From positions 1 through 61,694 of the forward strand of contig JAHDCC010000006.1 in the NCBI GenBank assembly GCA_020630065.1: 61,694 nt of DNA, given 5' to 3'. Below are positions 33,327-43,587 of this stretch, piece after piece (position 1 is the stretch's first letter; every line of letters starts with the position of its first letter). Origin of the DNA: Acidimicrobiales bacterium. Its GTDB lineage: Bacteria; Actinomycetota; Acidimicrobiia; Acidimicrobiales; SZUA-35. Both the position numbers and the translations under genes were made by a program. The notes beneath the pieces are model-generated. The model had not been told where the DNA came from and made no database searches. It worked only from the letters and a program-made list of their open reading frames with translations.

Positions 33327-33743
33327 TTGGCTATAGAAACAACTACCAAAGAAACAGTCGACGAACTAAAGAGGCCATTACCTGCCGCGGCTCCCACCAA
33401 AGCCGACCCTGTTACGCCGGTTTCTTCCACTGTTCGTGTCCCCCCTTCTTCGTCGATGCCCCAGAGCCTCGGGTCATCGTTTCAGGTGGACGGCCTCACA
33501 ACACCTTCCACCATTGTCTATAATCATTCTGGACCAACAAGGTACAGTACGTTGTTCTTTCGGGTGCTGTTGGTTTCTGCCATCGGATTAACCTTGCTGG
33601 GCATGAGTCAGTCACAAAACGAACCTGCACCTGCGCCGTTTGTTCCAGAAATATCTACCGGTGAGTTACAGGTCAACCCGCAAACAAACAGCGGTTCAGT
33701 CGATGACCCTCCGCCAGCAATTTTCGTTCAGCCCTCAAACTAG
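33327..33743 (+). CDS. Hypothetical single-span membrane protein
   Basis: About 138 residues: a Pro/Ser/Thr-rich N-terminal half, one hydrophobic segment ('TLFFRVLLVSAIGLTLLGM'), and a Pro/Asn-rich C-terminal tail. Unrecognised. The frame is open back to ATG 33168, but that start lies inside the aceA terminator; TTG 33327 has GGGAGAGG eight bases upstream and is preferred. The tail could be extracytoplasmic. Low complexity means a spurious frame cannot be fully excluded. Confidence 0.5.
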   Translation: MAIETTTKETVDELKRPLPAAAPTKADPVTPVSSTVRVPPSSSMPQSLGSSFQVDGLTTPSTIVYNHSGPTRYSTLFFRVLLVSAIGLTLLGMSQSQNEPAPAPFVPEISTGELQVNPQTNSGSVDDPPPAIFVQPSN

Positions 33744-33794
33744 CGTTTCTAACTAGGCCGAAGCTCCCAGGCTTCGACGTTGAATCGCCCATCT

Positions 33795-33849
33795 TCTCAC
33801 CAATGTTCAGATGATACAATTTTGAACAGTACGGCGGGAAGGAATTTCT
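33795..33849 (+). promoter_or_regulatory. Promoter region with TGTTCA/TGAACA inverted repeat
   Basis: ATGTTCA and TTGAACA (about 33803-33828) flank a GATACAAT -10-like element about 20 bases upstream of the GGGAAGGA ribosome site of the next gene. The dyad overlapping the -10 suggests an operator, which is inference. Confidence 0.35.
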
Positions 33850-34149
33850 ATGTTTTATGGCTGGGGTCGCTCTTCACGAGATTGGCCAATGAGGGACGGG
33901 CGCACGGTGGTTGCGGTATCTAGGTATCTCAGCATCATGTTTATACCTTTGATCATCAGCACCAAATGGTCAATCATTGGCGATGTGCGTTCTCAGGACG
34001 CTCAGGTCTCACGCGACCAAATCGAGCAAGTTTACGGTGACGACGCACCTTCGATCAATCTGTTTAGCAGGTTTGGTCTGCTGTTCGTCGCCGCTGCCTT
34101 TTTCTTATTCGTAGTAGGCGCTTCTGTTATCGGCGCTCTCAGCGGCTAG
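33850..34149 (+). CDS. Small membrane protein, unknown function
   Basis: A 99-residue protein with two hydrophobic segments ('YLSIMFIPLIISTKWSIIG' and 'GLLFVAAAFFLFVVGASVIGAL') and an acidic polar middle. Good ribosome site (GGGAAGGA before ATG 33850). Not recognised; convergent with the ispD-like gene. Confidence 0.65.
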   Translation: MFYGWGRSSRDWPMRDGRTVVAVSRYLSIMFIPLIISTKWSIIGDVRSQDAQVSRDQIEQVYGDDAPSINLFSRFGLLFVAAAFFLFVVGASVIGALSG

Positions 34150-34176
34150 TCGGCATTCTCTAAAACCAGCAAACGT

Positions 34177-34851
34177 TTAGGCATCAGGCACGAGAGGAAG
34201 AAGCCGTCGCGCTATTTCCAACTCCTCTGGAGTCGTTATATGTATATTGGTTGGCTCGTTTTCAACAACCACTACACGCCCCCCTGCCACTTCGATGGCT
34301 TCGAGCTCTTCGGCATAGTCGATGCTCGGGCCTTCGTTGCCGGCGGGGTTTAACGCTTTTCGTAACGCGGCGGCGTTGAACACTGCCGGGAACGGTACCG
34401 CCAGCAAACCGGTTCGAGATTGTGTGCGAATCACTGATCCGTCGGCGACTTCTTTGAGAGCGTCTGGCAACGCTGACGCTGGAGCACAGGCCGAAGCGTC
34501 CTGTTGTCGAAGCCGTTCTAACAGTTTCTGATAGAGCGCCGCCGAGGCTAACGGGTGACTGGGCAACCCGATTATGATCGTAGAGACGTCGGAGGGGACC
34601 GCCGCTAACCCGCATCGGGTTGAACCCATATGGGATGAGCCGCCAACGACGACGTGGTCAACCGCGGGACCGTCCCATTCGAACCCTTCGGGGATGACGA
34701 CCGTGACACCATCGGATACCGAGGATGCTACGCGGACGGTGCGATCGACGAGCCGTTCATCACCAAGCTGGGCGAACTGTTTTGGTTGCCCGAAGCGTCG
34801 ACCTGAGCCGCCAGCGAGAATAAGCGCCCAAACTTTTTGGTTCGGTGGCAT
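34177..34851 (-). CDS. IspD-like cytidylyltransferase with degenerate active site
   Basis: A 224-residue protein related to 2-C-methyl-D-erythritol 4-phosphate cytidylyltransferase. The nucleotide loop 'LILAGGSGRRFGQPKQF' is intact, with the equivalents of Arg20 and Lys27. The usual 'VHDAARP' is 'IGLPSHP', losing Asp106 and Arg109 equivalents, 'NIK(I/V)T' is 'NIHIT', losing Lys213, and 'TDEASA' is 'SIDYAEE'. Either a divergent paralogue with another substrate or a non-functional relic; a standard IspD may be elsewhere. It starts five bases after the dnaB stop, so it is in the dnaB operon. Confidence 0.7.
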   Translation of the reverse strand: MPPNQKVWALILAGGSGRRFGQPKQFAQLGDERLVDRTVRVASSVSDGVTVVIPEGFEWDGPAVDHVVVGGSSHMGSTRCGLAAVPSDVSTIIIGLPSHPLASAALYQKLLERLRQQDASACAPASALPDALKEVADGSVIRTQSRTGLLAVPFPAVFNAAALRKALNPAGNEGPSIDYAEELEAIEVAGGRVVVVENEPTNIHITTPEELEIARRLLPLVPDA

Positions 34852-34856
34852 CTGGT

Positions 34857-36284
34857 TTAGAAACTACCCATGTCGGCTGGAGGCATTCCGTTAGCGGCTG
34901 GCACCGTGCCCGGCGGCGCTGAACTTGTCGGCTGGTCGCCTTCTGGCCCCATACGAGCCATGTTTTCGAATCGGGTGAACTGTCCTCGGAAGGCAAGCTT
35001 CACTTTACCTGTTGGGCCGTTACGGTGTTTACCGATTATCACCTCGGCAACACCTTTGTGTGGCGATTGCTCGTCGTAGATCTCGTCTCGATACAAGAAG
35101 AGCACGACGTCCGCGTCCTGCTCTAACGAACCCGACTCACGCAGGTCAGATAGCATTGGCCGTTTATCGACCCGTTGTTCCAACGAGCGGTTGAGCTGGG
35201 CTAGTGCAACCACTGGGGCTTCGAGTTCACGGGCTAAAATCTTTAAGTTACGGCTGATCTCGGAAACTTCAACTTGGCGACTTTCGGCGTTACTGCGCCC
35301 GGTCATAAGCTGAATGTAGTCGACAACTACCAGACCCAAGTCACCGACACGGCTTTTAAGCCGGCGGGCTTTAGCTCGAATGTCCATCACAGATGTATGA
35401 GGATTGTCGTCGATATAGATGGGGGCTTCGCCAAGTTTGCCGACTGCCTGAGATATCTTTGCCCAGTCAGAATCTTGCAGGCGTCCAGTTTTCATTCGGC
35501 TGGCGTCTACTAAAGCTTGTGAACAGAGAATACGTTGGGTGAGTTCGACTTGACTCATTTCGAGAGAGAACACAAGAACCGGTCTTTTGTCGGCCAACGC
35601 TGCGTTAGCTGCCATACCTAAAGCGAATGCGGTTTTACCCATCGCTGGTCGAGCGCCCAGAACATACAAGGCGCCTGGTTGGAGACCAGCGAGCGTGTCA
35701 TCTAAATCGAGGAAACCCGTGCTCACACCAGTTATCGAATCTCCACGGTCGTAGAGCGATTCCAATCGATCTAATGTGGCGGTAAGTAAATCTTTGATTG
35801 GAGCAGTCGTATTGGTGACTCGACGTTGCGCCACTTCGAACATTTTTGCTTCCGCGTCGTCAACGGCCTTAACCACATCTTCGGGAACGCTATAGGCCAT
35901 TTCGGCGATGTCGTTACTGACCAACACGAGACGTCGAAGAAGTGCCCGTTCTTCAATTATTTTGGCGTAGTGGGCGGCGTTGCCGATGGCGGGAGTCGAT
36001 GCTTGGAAGTCGAGTAGGACCGCTGGCCCACCGATGTCGTCCAGCAAATTACTTCGCTCAAGTTCTTCTGAGACGGTGACGGCATCAACTGGTTGACCAG
36101 TGGCGTACAGTCCGGCGATCGCCTCATAAATATGGCCGTGTGCTGGTTTGTAAAAGTCATCCGCTTTGGCCGATTCGACGACTTCGGCAATGGCTTCTCG
36201 ACTGAGAAGCATGGCTCCCAATACAGATTCCTCCGCTCGCAGATTATGCGGCGGTACACGTGTTAATGGAAGCCCTTCACTCAT
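34857..36284 (-). CDS. dnaB: Replicative DNA helicase
   Basis: A 475-residue DnaB without an intein. The N-terminal DnaG-interaction domain begins 'RVPPHNLRAEESVLGAML'; the RecA-like domain has Walker A 'GARPAMGKTAFALG', 'LVFSLEMSQVELTQRI', Walker B 'VVVDYIQLM' and 'LSDLRESGSLEQDADVVLFLYRD'. A flexible Pro/Gly-rich C-terminal tail is present. The upstream gap contains several DnaA-box-like sequences and the rplI terminator. Unwinds DNA at the replication fork in the cytosol. Confidence 0.97.
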   Translation of the reverse strand: MSEGLPLTRVPPHNLRAEESVLGAMLLSREAIAEVVESAKADDFYKPAHGHIYEAIAGLYATGQPVDAVTVSEELERSNLLDDIGGPAVLLDFQASTPAIGNAAHYAKIIEERALLRRLVLVSNDIAEMAYSVPEDVVKAVDDAEAKMFEVAQRRVTNTTAPIKDLLTATLDRLESLYDRGDSITGVSTGFLDLDDTLAGLQPGALYVLGARPAMGKTAFALGMAANAALADKRPVLVFSLEMSQVELTQRILCSQALVDASRMKTGRLQDSDWAKISQAVGKLGEAPIYIDDNPHTSVMDIRAKARRLKSRVGDLGLVVVDYIQLMTGRSNAESRQVEVSEISRNLKILARELEAPVVALAQLNRSLEQRVDKRPMLSDLRESGSLEQDADVVLFLYRDEIYDEQSPHKGVAEVIIGKHRNGPTGKVKLAFRGQFTRFENMARMGPEGDQPTSSAPPGTVPAANGMPPADMGSF

Positions 36285-36308
36285 ATCTCTATTGTCCCCT
36301 AGGTTGCC

Positions 36309-36478
36309 TGTGTATAGCTATACCAACAACCATGTGAATTGTCTGTGTATAACTTTTGGGTTCTGTTGACGGTCTGTGTATTACTACAACCCAAAGAGGG
36401 CCTGCCAACAGGCAGGCCGCTCCATAAGTGCCCAAAGTCTCTTAACGGTGACGTGGAAGTATCCACAAGCACCGCCTT
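36309..36478. promoter_or_regulatory. Cluster of DnaA-box-like sequences upstream of dnaB
   Basis: TGTGTATAA at 36344-36352 is a reverse-strand TTATACACA, matching the TTATNCACA consensus. TGTGTATAG (36309-36317) and TGTGTATTA (36375-36383) differ by one base and are spaced 35 and 31 bp. GTATCCACA (36470-36478) is a one-mismatch box on the plus strand. The cluster lies in the dnaB promoter region and may let DnaA regulate dnaB, or titrate DnaA. Confidence 0.5.
36399..36418 (-). terminator. Terminator of the rpsF-ssb-rpsR-rplI operon
   Basis: GGCCTGCC (36399-36406) pairs with GGCAGGCC (36411-36418) around a 4-base loop. On the minus strand it lies about 75 bases after the rplI stop and is followed by CTCTTTGGGTT. 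Confidence 0.6.
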
Positions 36479-36491
36479 GGTTGGGGAAATC

Positions 36492-36938
36492 TCAGCTCGC
36501 AGTTACGTCTACCGACAATGGGAACGCTACGTCTGAGTGTGGCTTAACCATCACTGAGCGGGTTCCTACCGTTCGGATAGCTTCGTCGAGTTCGATCATT
36601 TTGCGATCTAGTTCGACGCTGGTCTGTTCTTTAACCGCATCGGTAATGTCGGAGGCAGAAACAGAACCAAACAATTTGCCTTCACCACTAGCGCGAGCGG
36701 TGATGACGATGGTTTTAGAAACAAGAACCTTGGCGAGCTCTTCCGCCGATTCGCGTTCCTTCGCGTTGCGTAGCTGCCAAGCCCGTTTCATTGCTTCGGC
36801 TTGTGCGGTTACACCCTCGGTCGCTTGCTGAGCTAGACCTTTCGGAATGAGCGAGTTACGTGCGTAACCATCAGAAACCTCGACGATGTCGCCGCGACCA
36901 CCTAGGCCGTCAATTCGTTCGTGAAGTACAACTTTCAT
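36492..36938 (-). CDS. rplI: 50S ribosomal protein L9
   Basis: A 148-residue L9. The N-terminal rRNA-binding domain starts '[28 protein letters not shown]', followed by the long connecting helix and the C-terminal domain. Its ATG overlaps the rpsR stop as TAATG. Last gene of the conserved rpsF-ssb-rpsR-rplI operon. Confidence 0.97.
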   Translation of the reverse strand: MKVVLHERIDGLGGRGDIVEVSDGYARNSLIPKGLAQQATEGVTAQAEAMKRAWQLRNAKERESAEELAKVLVSKTIVITARASGEGKLFGSVSASDITDAVKEQTSVELDRKMIELDEAIRTVGTRSVMVKPHSDVAFPLSVDVTAS

Positions 36939-37369
36939 TATGCTTCAACCGCCTCTGTCTCTTCTCCAGTTTCGGGAGGTGCTTCTGCAGCTGGGGTTTC
37001 AGTTGCGGTCTCTTCGGCTGGAGTTCGAGATTCGCGTTGTTCTGAACGAGAATCGTTTCCGCGACGATCGTCACGGTTTCGGTTTCCACCTCGACCACGA
37101 GTAGTTACTCGACTAGCGTACGGCAACAGTCCCATCTCACGAGCATTTTTGATAGCCCGAGCGATGACTCGTTGTTGCTGAGTGTCGTTTCCGGTGACAC
37201 GTCGGGTACGGATTTTGGCCCGGTCCGACATGAATTTACCCAGAAGGTCGACGTCTTTGTAATCGACGTATTCAACCTTGTCCATTGACAGTGGGCTGAT
37301 CTTTTTCTTCGTCTTACGACCATTGTCGTTCGACTTTAACTTCAGTCCTTTATTTCGGCCTCTAGCCAT
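36938..37369 (-). CDS. rpsR: 30S ribosomal protein S18 with long C-terminal extension
   Basis: S18 core is clear: '[34 protein letters not shown]', then '[16 protein letters not shown]'. The family is usually 75-95 residues; this one is 143. After the core comes an Arg/Asn/Gly-rich stretch ('[16 protein letters not shown]') and then an acidic Ala/Glu/Thr/Pro tail of about 35 residues. The 5' overlap with ssb (TAATG) and 3' overlap with rplI (TAATG) are normal, so the extension is genuine coding sequence rather than a readthrough artefact. Confidence 0.95.
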   Translation of the reverse strand: MARGRNKGLKLKSNDNGRKTKKKISPLSMDKVEYVDYKDVDLLGKFMSDRAKIRTRRVTGNDTQQQRVIARAIKNAREMGLLPYASRVTTRGRGGNRNRDDRRGNDSRSEQRESRTPAEETATETPAAEAPPETGEETEAVEA

Positions 37370-37830
37370 TAGAAGGGCTCCTCATCCGCGTTGTATGCAG
37401 GGGCGGCTGCGGCTGCTGGTTGTTGATAGCCTCCACCGCCTTGGTTAGGTCCGCCACCTGGGGCTGACCGTTCGTTCTTAAGTACTTCCGCTGTAGCCCA
37501 CTTGAGACTTACAGCAATATCATCAGCAACGATCTCTACTTTGGATCGCTTTTCGCCCTCTTGATTCTCCCAGCTTCGCTGGTCGAGTCGACCGGTCACA
37601 GTCACCCGCGTACCTTTAGCAATAGACTCAGCCGAGTTTTCGGCGAGTTGAGCCCAGCAGGTAACGTCAAAGAACGAAACTTTTTCTTCCCATTCTTGGG
37701 TCTGGCGGTTTTGCCAGCGGCGGTTGACCGCCAAACCGAAGTTAGCTACCGCTTGCCCAGATGGGGTGAACCGTAGTTCTGGTTCTCGGGTTGCGTTTCC
37801 GGTGACGGTGACAGAGTTGTCGAGGGCCAT
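37369..37830 (-). CDS. ssb: Single-stranded DNA-binding protein
   Basis: A 153-residue SSB with an OB fold ('[31 protein letters not shown]', '[30 protein letters not shown]'), a Gly/Gln/Ala-rich linker and the acidic tip 'DEEPF' used to recruit partner proteins. It overlaps rpsR by three bases. Cytosolic, coats ssDNA during replication and repair. Confidence 0.97.
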   Translation of the reverse strand: MALDNSVTVTGNATREPELRFTPSGQAVANFGLAVNRRWQNRQTQEWEEKVSFFDVTCWAQLAENSAESIAKGTRVTVTGRLDQRSWENQEGEKRSKVEIVADDIAVSLKWATAEVLKNERSAPGGGPNQGGGGYQQPAAAAAPAYNADEEPF

Positions 37831-37842
37831 CTTTAGGGTCTC

Positions 37843-38166
37843 CTATGCTGTGGCGCTCGCCAAACCTCGACGATGAGCTTCATCAAGAGGTAGGCGAAGG
37901 AATTTGTGGCGGATCACGTTGTCCGCGATTCGCAAGGTCCGATCGATTTCAGCCAGAGCATTAGGGGCCAAGAATTCTAGTACGACGTAAAAGCCTTCAT
38001 TTGCTTTTTTCATTTCGTAGGCGAATGATTTAACGCCCCACTTGTCGACTTTTTCGAGTGAGCCGCCAGCTTCTTTAGCTATGCCCTCAAGCTTGTTTAT
38101 GCTGGTCTGAATATCTGACTCTTCAGTCTCAGCGGCAAAAATAACCATGAGCTCGTAAGCTCGCAT
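37843..38166 (-). CDS. rpsF: 30S ribosomal protein S6
   Basis: A 107-residue S6 beginning 'MRAYELMVIFAAE' and containing 'VDKWGVKSFAYEMKKANEGFYVVLEF' and 'DNVIRHKFLRL'. ATG 38166 has AGGA upstream (AGGACATCCTA before the start); an extended frame to 38292 lies in the 5' leader. First gene of the operon; the leader contains stable hairpins that may mediate S6:S18 autoregulation. Confidence 0.97.
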   Translation of the reverse strand: MRAYELMVIFAAETEESDIQTSINKLEGIAKEAGGSLEKVDKWGVKSFAYEMKKANEGFYVVLEFLAPNALAEIDRTLRIADNVIRHKFLRLPLDEAHRRGLASATA

Positions 38167-38217
38167 TAGGATGTCCTCCCTGTGGACCCGTCTCCGGGGC
38201 TCTCGACGATCGAGAGC
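38167..38217 (-). promoter_or_regulatory. Structured rpsF leader, candidate S6:S18 autoregulatory element
   Basis: On the minus strand GCTCTCGA pairs perfectly with TCGAGAGC (38199-38217; 3-base loop), followed by CCCGGAGACGGG and by AGGACATCCT, which can fold the ribosome site back on itself. rpsF leaders of many bacteria bind the S6:S18 complex; equivalence here is inferred from position and structure. Confidence 0.4.
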
Positions 38218-38352
38218 AGGGTATATTTTTCGAGTCGCGGACGACTTAAAAATAGTACTACAGCCGGTAATGTTAGCGGATCGATAGAACAATCCGGCAA
38301 ATGGTCACTCATGATTGTCACATAGTAACGAACACGAGTGACACCGAAGAGG

Positions 38353-40872
<2,520 letters not shown>

Positions 40873-40912
40873 TAACCTCAGCCTTACTGGTGTCCTACAA
40901 CAAGCTACCTGT

Positions 40913-41305
40913 TTATACGGCTGCCTCATATGAGACAGCAAACGATTCCTGCAAATGGTTCCACCAGCATTGTTGACAGACTTCAATGCTGTAACACGTC
41001 GCCGGAAGACCTCGATCCTGCAATTTCACCAGGTCATCTTCCGACATAACCACACGACCCGACGACGGCAAACCTGCCCCAAAGGCAAACGTCACGATAA
41101 CCAGTGTGGACTCGCAACAGATGGGACATAGCTCACTCGACGGGCGAGAACAATGATGAGCTACGCGCTGAAGTTCAGCGGTTGCATCACAAATATCCTC
41201 AATTAGGTGACGACCGTCACGAAACGCCTCGACCGTGCGGTGGCGCGTTAATCGATAGCTCACCACTCCCACATTCGGGGCGGAGGTGTTGACCGTCCTC
41301 ACCAT
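40913..41305 (-). CDS. DUF5318 family protein
   Basis: A protein of about 130 residues, with zinc-like cysteine pairs: 'CPICCESTLVIVTFAFG' and 'YSIEVCQQCWWNHLQESF', matching the DUF5318 pattern found next to ponA1 in mycobacteria and other actinobacteria. Function unknown; a link with PBP expression or cell-wall synthesis is suggested only by conserved neighbourhood. ATG 41305 is chosen; the frame continues to a TTG at 41338, and a GTG-initiated shorter form beginning 'VVSYRL' is possible. Confidence 0.8.
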   Translation of the reverse strand: MVRTVNTSAPNVGVVSYRLTRHRTVEAFRDGRHLIEDICDATAELQRVAHHCSRPSSELCPICCESTLVIVTFAFGAGLPSSGRVVMSEDDLVKLQDRGLPATCYSIEVCQQCWWNHLQESFAVSYEAAV

Positions 41306-41433
41306 CGTGTCATTGTAACGGAATTTACCGAGACGCAATAGTCAGGCCAGATTTGAGCCCAGAGATAAATCCAGTCAATAAGAGGAAACTGAGACTCGCC
41401 ATCTCACAACCGCCCCAAACACCCGGCCTAATA

Positions 41434-42729
41434 TTACAGATCACGACTCCACGACAATAGGCATTCCCTCGCCGATTCAGCCGAACTCGCACCGGTCTGC
41501 ACCCAATGATCCCGAAGCATCATCTTGGCCTGACCAATAGCGGGCCCCGCAGGAGCATCGAGCAACTCCATCACTTCATGGCCAGACAACGCAGACTTAT
41601 AGTGCAACGTCCCAACCACAGCGACAGCTTCATACAACACATCGAAGAACGACCCATCAAACGAAACACCAGGAACGGCCGCCGAAACATTACTAGCCAA
41701 CTGTCGAAGATCTGACACCAGCTGATTCGGTTCATTTTGTGTTATCGAAATACCGAGACTACTCACCAACCGGCGCACATCTTGTATCGACGCATCAACT
41801 ATCAGGACTGCTTCAAGTTCTTGAAGCAGTCGTGCAGACCGGTTCTGCACCTCAACCGAATACCGCAGTTGCGCTAGTGCCTGTTGAACCGATTCGAACC
41901 GATCTGCCTGTGACAACATATAGAGCAACCCAGCCCGCCGAACGTCTGGGTTTCCCGGCGACGACGCCAACGCCGCCGACACCACAAGATCTTCTTCACT
42001 ACACCCACGCAATGCGGGAACCGCCCACGGCAAGAGCCCAACCTCCAAAAGAAAGTCGAACCCCAGTCGAGGAGCTGAAACTTCAAAAAGGCGATCCAAC
42101 TCAGCGCTTATCCGTTCCCGCGAAACAACATCCAACCGATCCTTAAGGCCAGCTGCCGCTTCCTGCAATTTCGGATCAGGCGCCAAACCAAAACGAGGAA
42201 GAAACCGTGCTGCTCGCAGCATTCGCAACGGATCATCAGAAAATGAAACCACTGGATCGATCGGGGTAACAAGCAACTTCTGATCGACGTGACTCAACCC
42301 ACCGTGAGGATCAAAAAATTCTCCGTCTGGAATCGAAATCGCCATAGCGTTGATCGTGAAATCTCGGCGAGACAAATCTACATCAAGAGAGTCCCCGAAA
42401 TTTACTTCCGGCTTGCGAGTGTCAGATGCATATATCTCGGTTCTATGCGTCGTGATTTCAACTGCCTTACCCTCAATCTGGGCTCCAATAGTCCCAAACC
42501 GTTCGCCCTGGGTCCACAGCACAGACGCATGGGGCTCAAGCACCGAGGAAATAAAGTCAGGCCGAGCGTCAGTAGTCAAATCAAGATCCGAAAGATCGCG
42601 ACTGACTCCAAAAGCTATATCCCGAACGACGCCGCCAACCAAATAAAGGCGATGACCAGCCGCGGTGAAATCCTCCGCAATAGGCGTAAGCAGACGCAAA
42701 ACTGGTTGTAACGCCGTGGGGATTTCCAT
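41434..42729 (-). CDS. pcnA: CCA-adding tRNA nucleotidyltransferase / PcnA family
   Basis: A 431-residue class II nucleotidyltransferase. The head domain shows 'LYLVGGVVRDIAFG', the metal-binding 'DLDLTTDARP' and 'RRDFTINAMAI', then 'DPLRMLRAARF', and the helical body. It builds or repairs the 3' CCA of tRNAs. Gene order next to the DUF6049 and kinase genes is as in mycobacteria (Rv3907c). ATG 42729 with GAAAAG upstream; an earlier in-frame start at 42768 is less likely. Confidence 0.93.
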   Translation of the reverse strand: MEIPTALQPVLRLLTPIAEDFTAAGHRLYLVGGVVRDIAFGVSRDLSDLDLTTDARPDFISSVLEPHASVLWTQGERFGTIGAQIEGKAVEITTHRTEIYASDTRKPEVNFGDSLDVDLSRRDFTINAMAISIPDGEFFDPHGGLSHVDQKLLVTPIDPVVSFSDDPLRMLRAARFLPRFGLAPDPKLQEAAAGLKDRLDVVSRERISAELDRLFEVSAPRLGFDFLLEVGLLPWAVPALRGCSEEDLVVSAALASSPGNPDVRRAGLLYMLSQADRFESVQQALAQLRYSVEVQNRSARLLQELEAVLIVDASIQDVRRLVSSLGISITQNEPNQLVSDLRQLASNVSAAVPGVSFDGSFFDVLYEAVAVVGTLHYKSALSGHEVMELLDAPAGPAIGQAKMMLRDHWVQTGASSAESARECLLSWSRDL

Positions 42730-42825
42730 CTTTTCAAACCTAAAGCTCGGGATAGCGAATAAAGCCAATCCAATTCTTGGTCAGCCTTACTGCTTCGCTG
42801 ACATGAAGCAGGGTAGTCTGGTATT

Positions 42826-43587
42826 TTGTTGAACCACTTATTGTCACGGCAGAACAAAGGTAGCCAAACCCCTACCTTGACGCGCCGCCTCAACCGGCGA
42901 CTCCGAGTCACCCCATGGCAAAACGACAGCAACACGGTACTACTCACACCAACCCCAAGTTTCAGCCCCCTACGGGCAAAGTCCGTTCGCGACGGTCTGG
43001 GCGAACTCCAAGAACAAGGCGTAGTTCGGTGCATGACCCCCGCCATAGCCCATCGAGACGCTCAACCATTCCTGGAAGCCGGTTTCACCCTCAAAGAACG
43101 GCTACACCTTTTATCACACACGTTGAGCCCCACCGACAGCTACACCCTAGAAAACAGGCCCTCGACTATCTCTGTTCGACCCGCCAGAAGATGGCACGAA
43201 AAAGAAGTCTTGGCCCTCGACAACCAGGCGTTTGACTCGTTCTGGTCGTTCAACCGGCCAGCGCTCCAAGAAGCCTTACGAGCCACCCCCACCACGCGAT
43301 ATCGTGTTGCCGTTCGCGACAGTCAAATCGTCGGATACGCCGTCACTGGCCAAGCGACCAACCGGGGTTATCTACAACGTCTCGCCGTCGACCCGGCCCT
43401 CCAAGGACAGCGCATCGGAACCATCCTCATCTACGACGCGCTTCGCTGGCTCCAACAACGCGGAACAAGCCGAGTTTTTGTAAACACTCAAGAAACAAAC
43501 ACCCGCGCTTTTGGACTCTACCGACACCTCGGGTTCAGTCAAGAAAAACATGGCCTCGTGGTATTAAGTTGGGAGCGTCAACCATGA
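42826..43587 (+). CDS. GNAT-family N-acetyltransferase
   Basis: A 253-residue protein. The N-terminal ~100 residues are unclassified ('VVRCMTPAIAHRDAQPFLEAGFTLKERLHLL' looks like a degenerate first GNAT-like half); the C-terminal GNAT domain has 'YRVAVRDSQIVGYAVTG', 'YLQRLAVDPALQGQRIGTILIYDALRWL' and 'RAFGLYRHLGF'. Substrate unknown. Its TGA overlaps the start of the DUF6049 gene (ATGA), so it is coupled to envelope genes. Mycobacteria have mutT4 at this position. The TTG start at 42826 is uncertain. Confidence 0.82.
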   Translation: MLNHLLSRQNKGSQTPTLTRRLNRRLRVTPWQNDSNTVLLTPTPSFSPLRAKSVRDGLGELQEQGVVRCMTPAIAHRDAQPFLEAGFTLKERLHLLSHTLSPTDSYTLENRPSTISVRPARRWHEKEVLALDNQAFDSFWSFNRPALQEALRATPTTRYRVAVRDSQIVGYAVTGQATNRGYLQRLAVDPALQGQRIGTILIYDALRWLQQRGTSRVFVNTQETNTRAFGLYRHLGFSQEKHGLVVLSWERQP

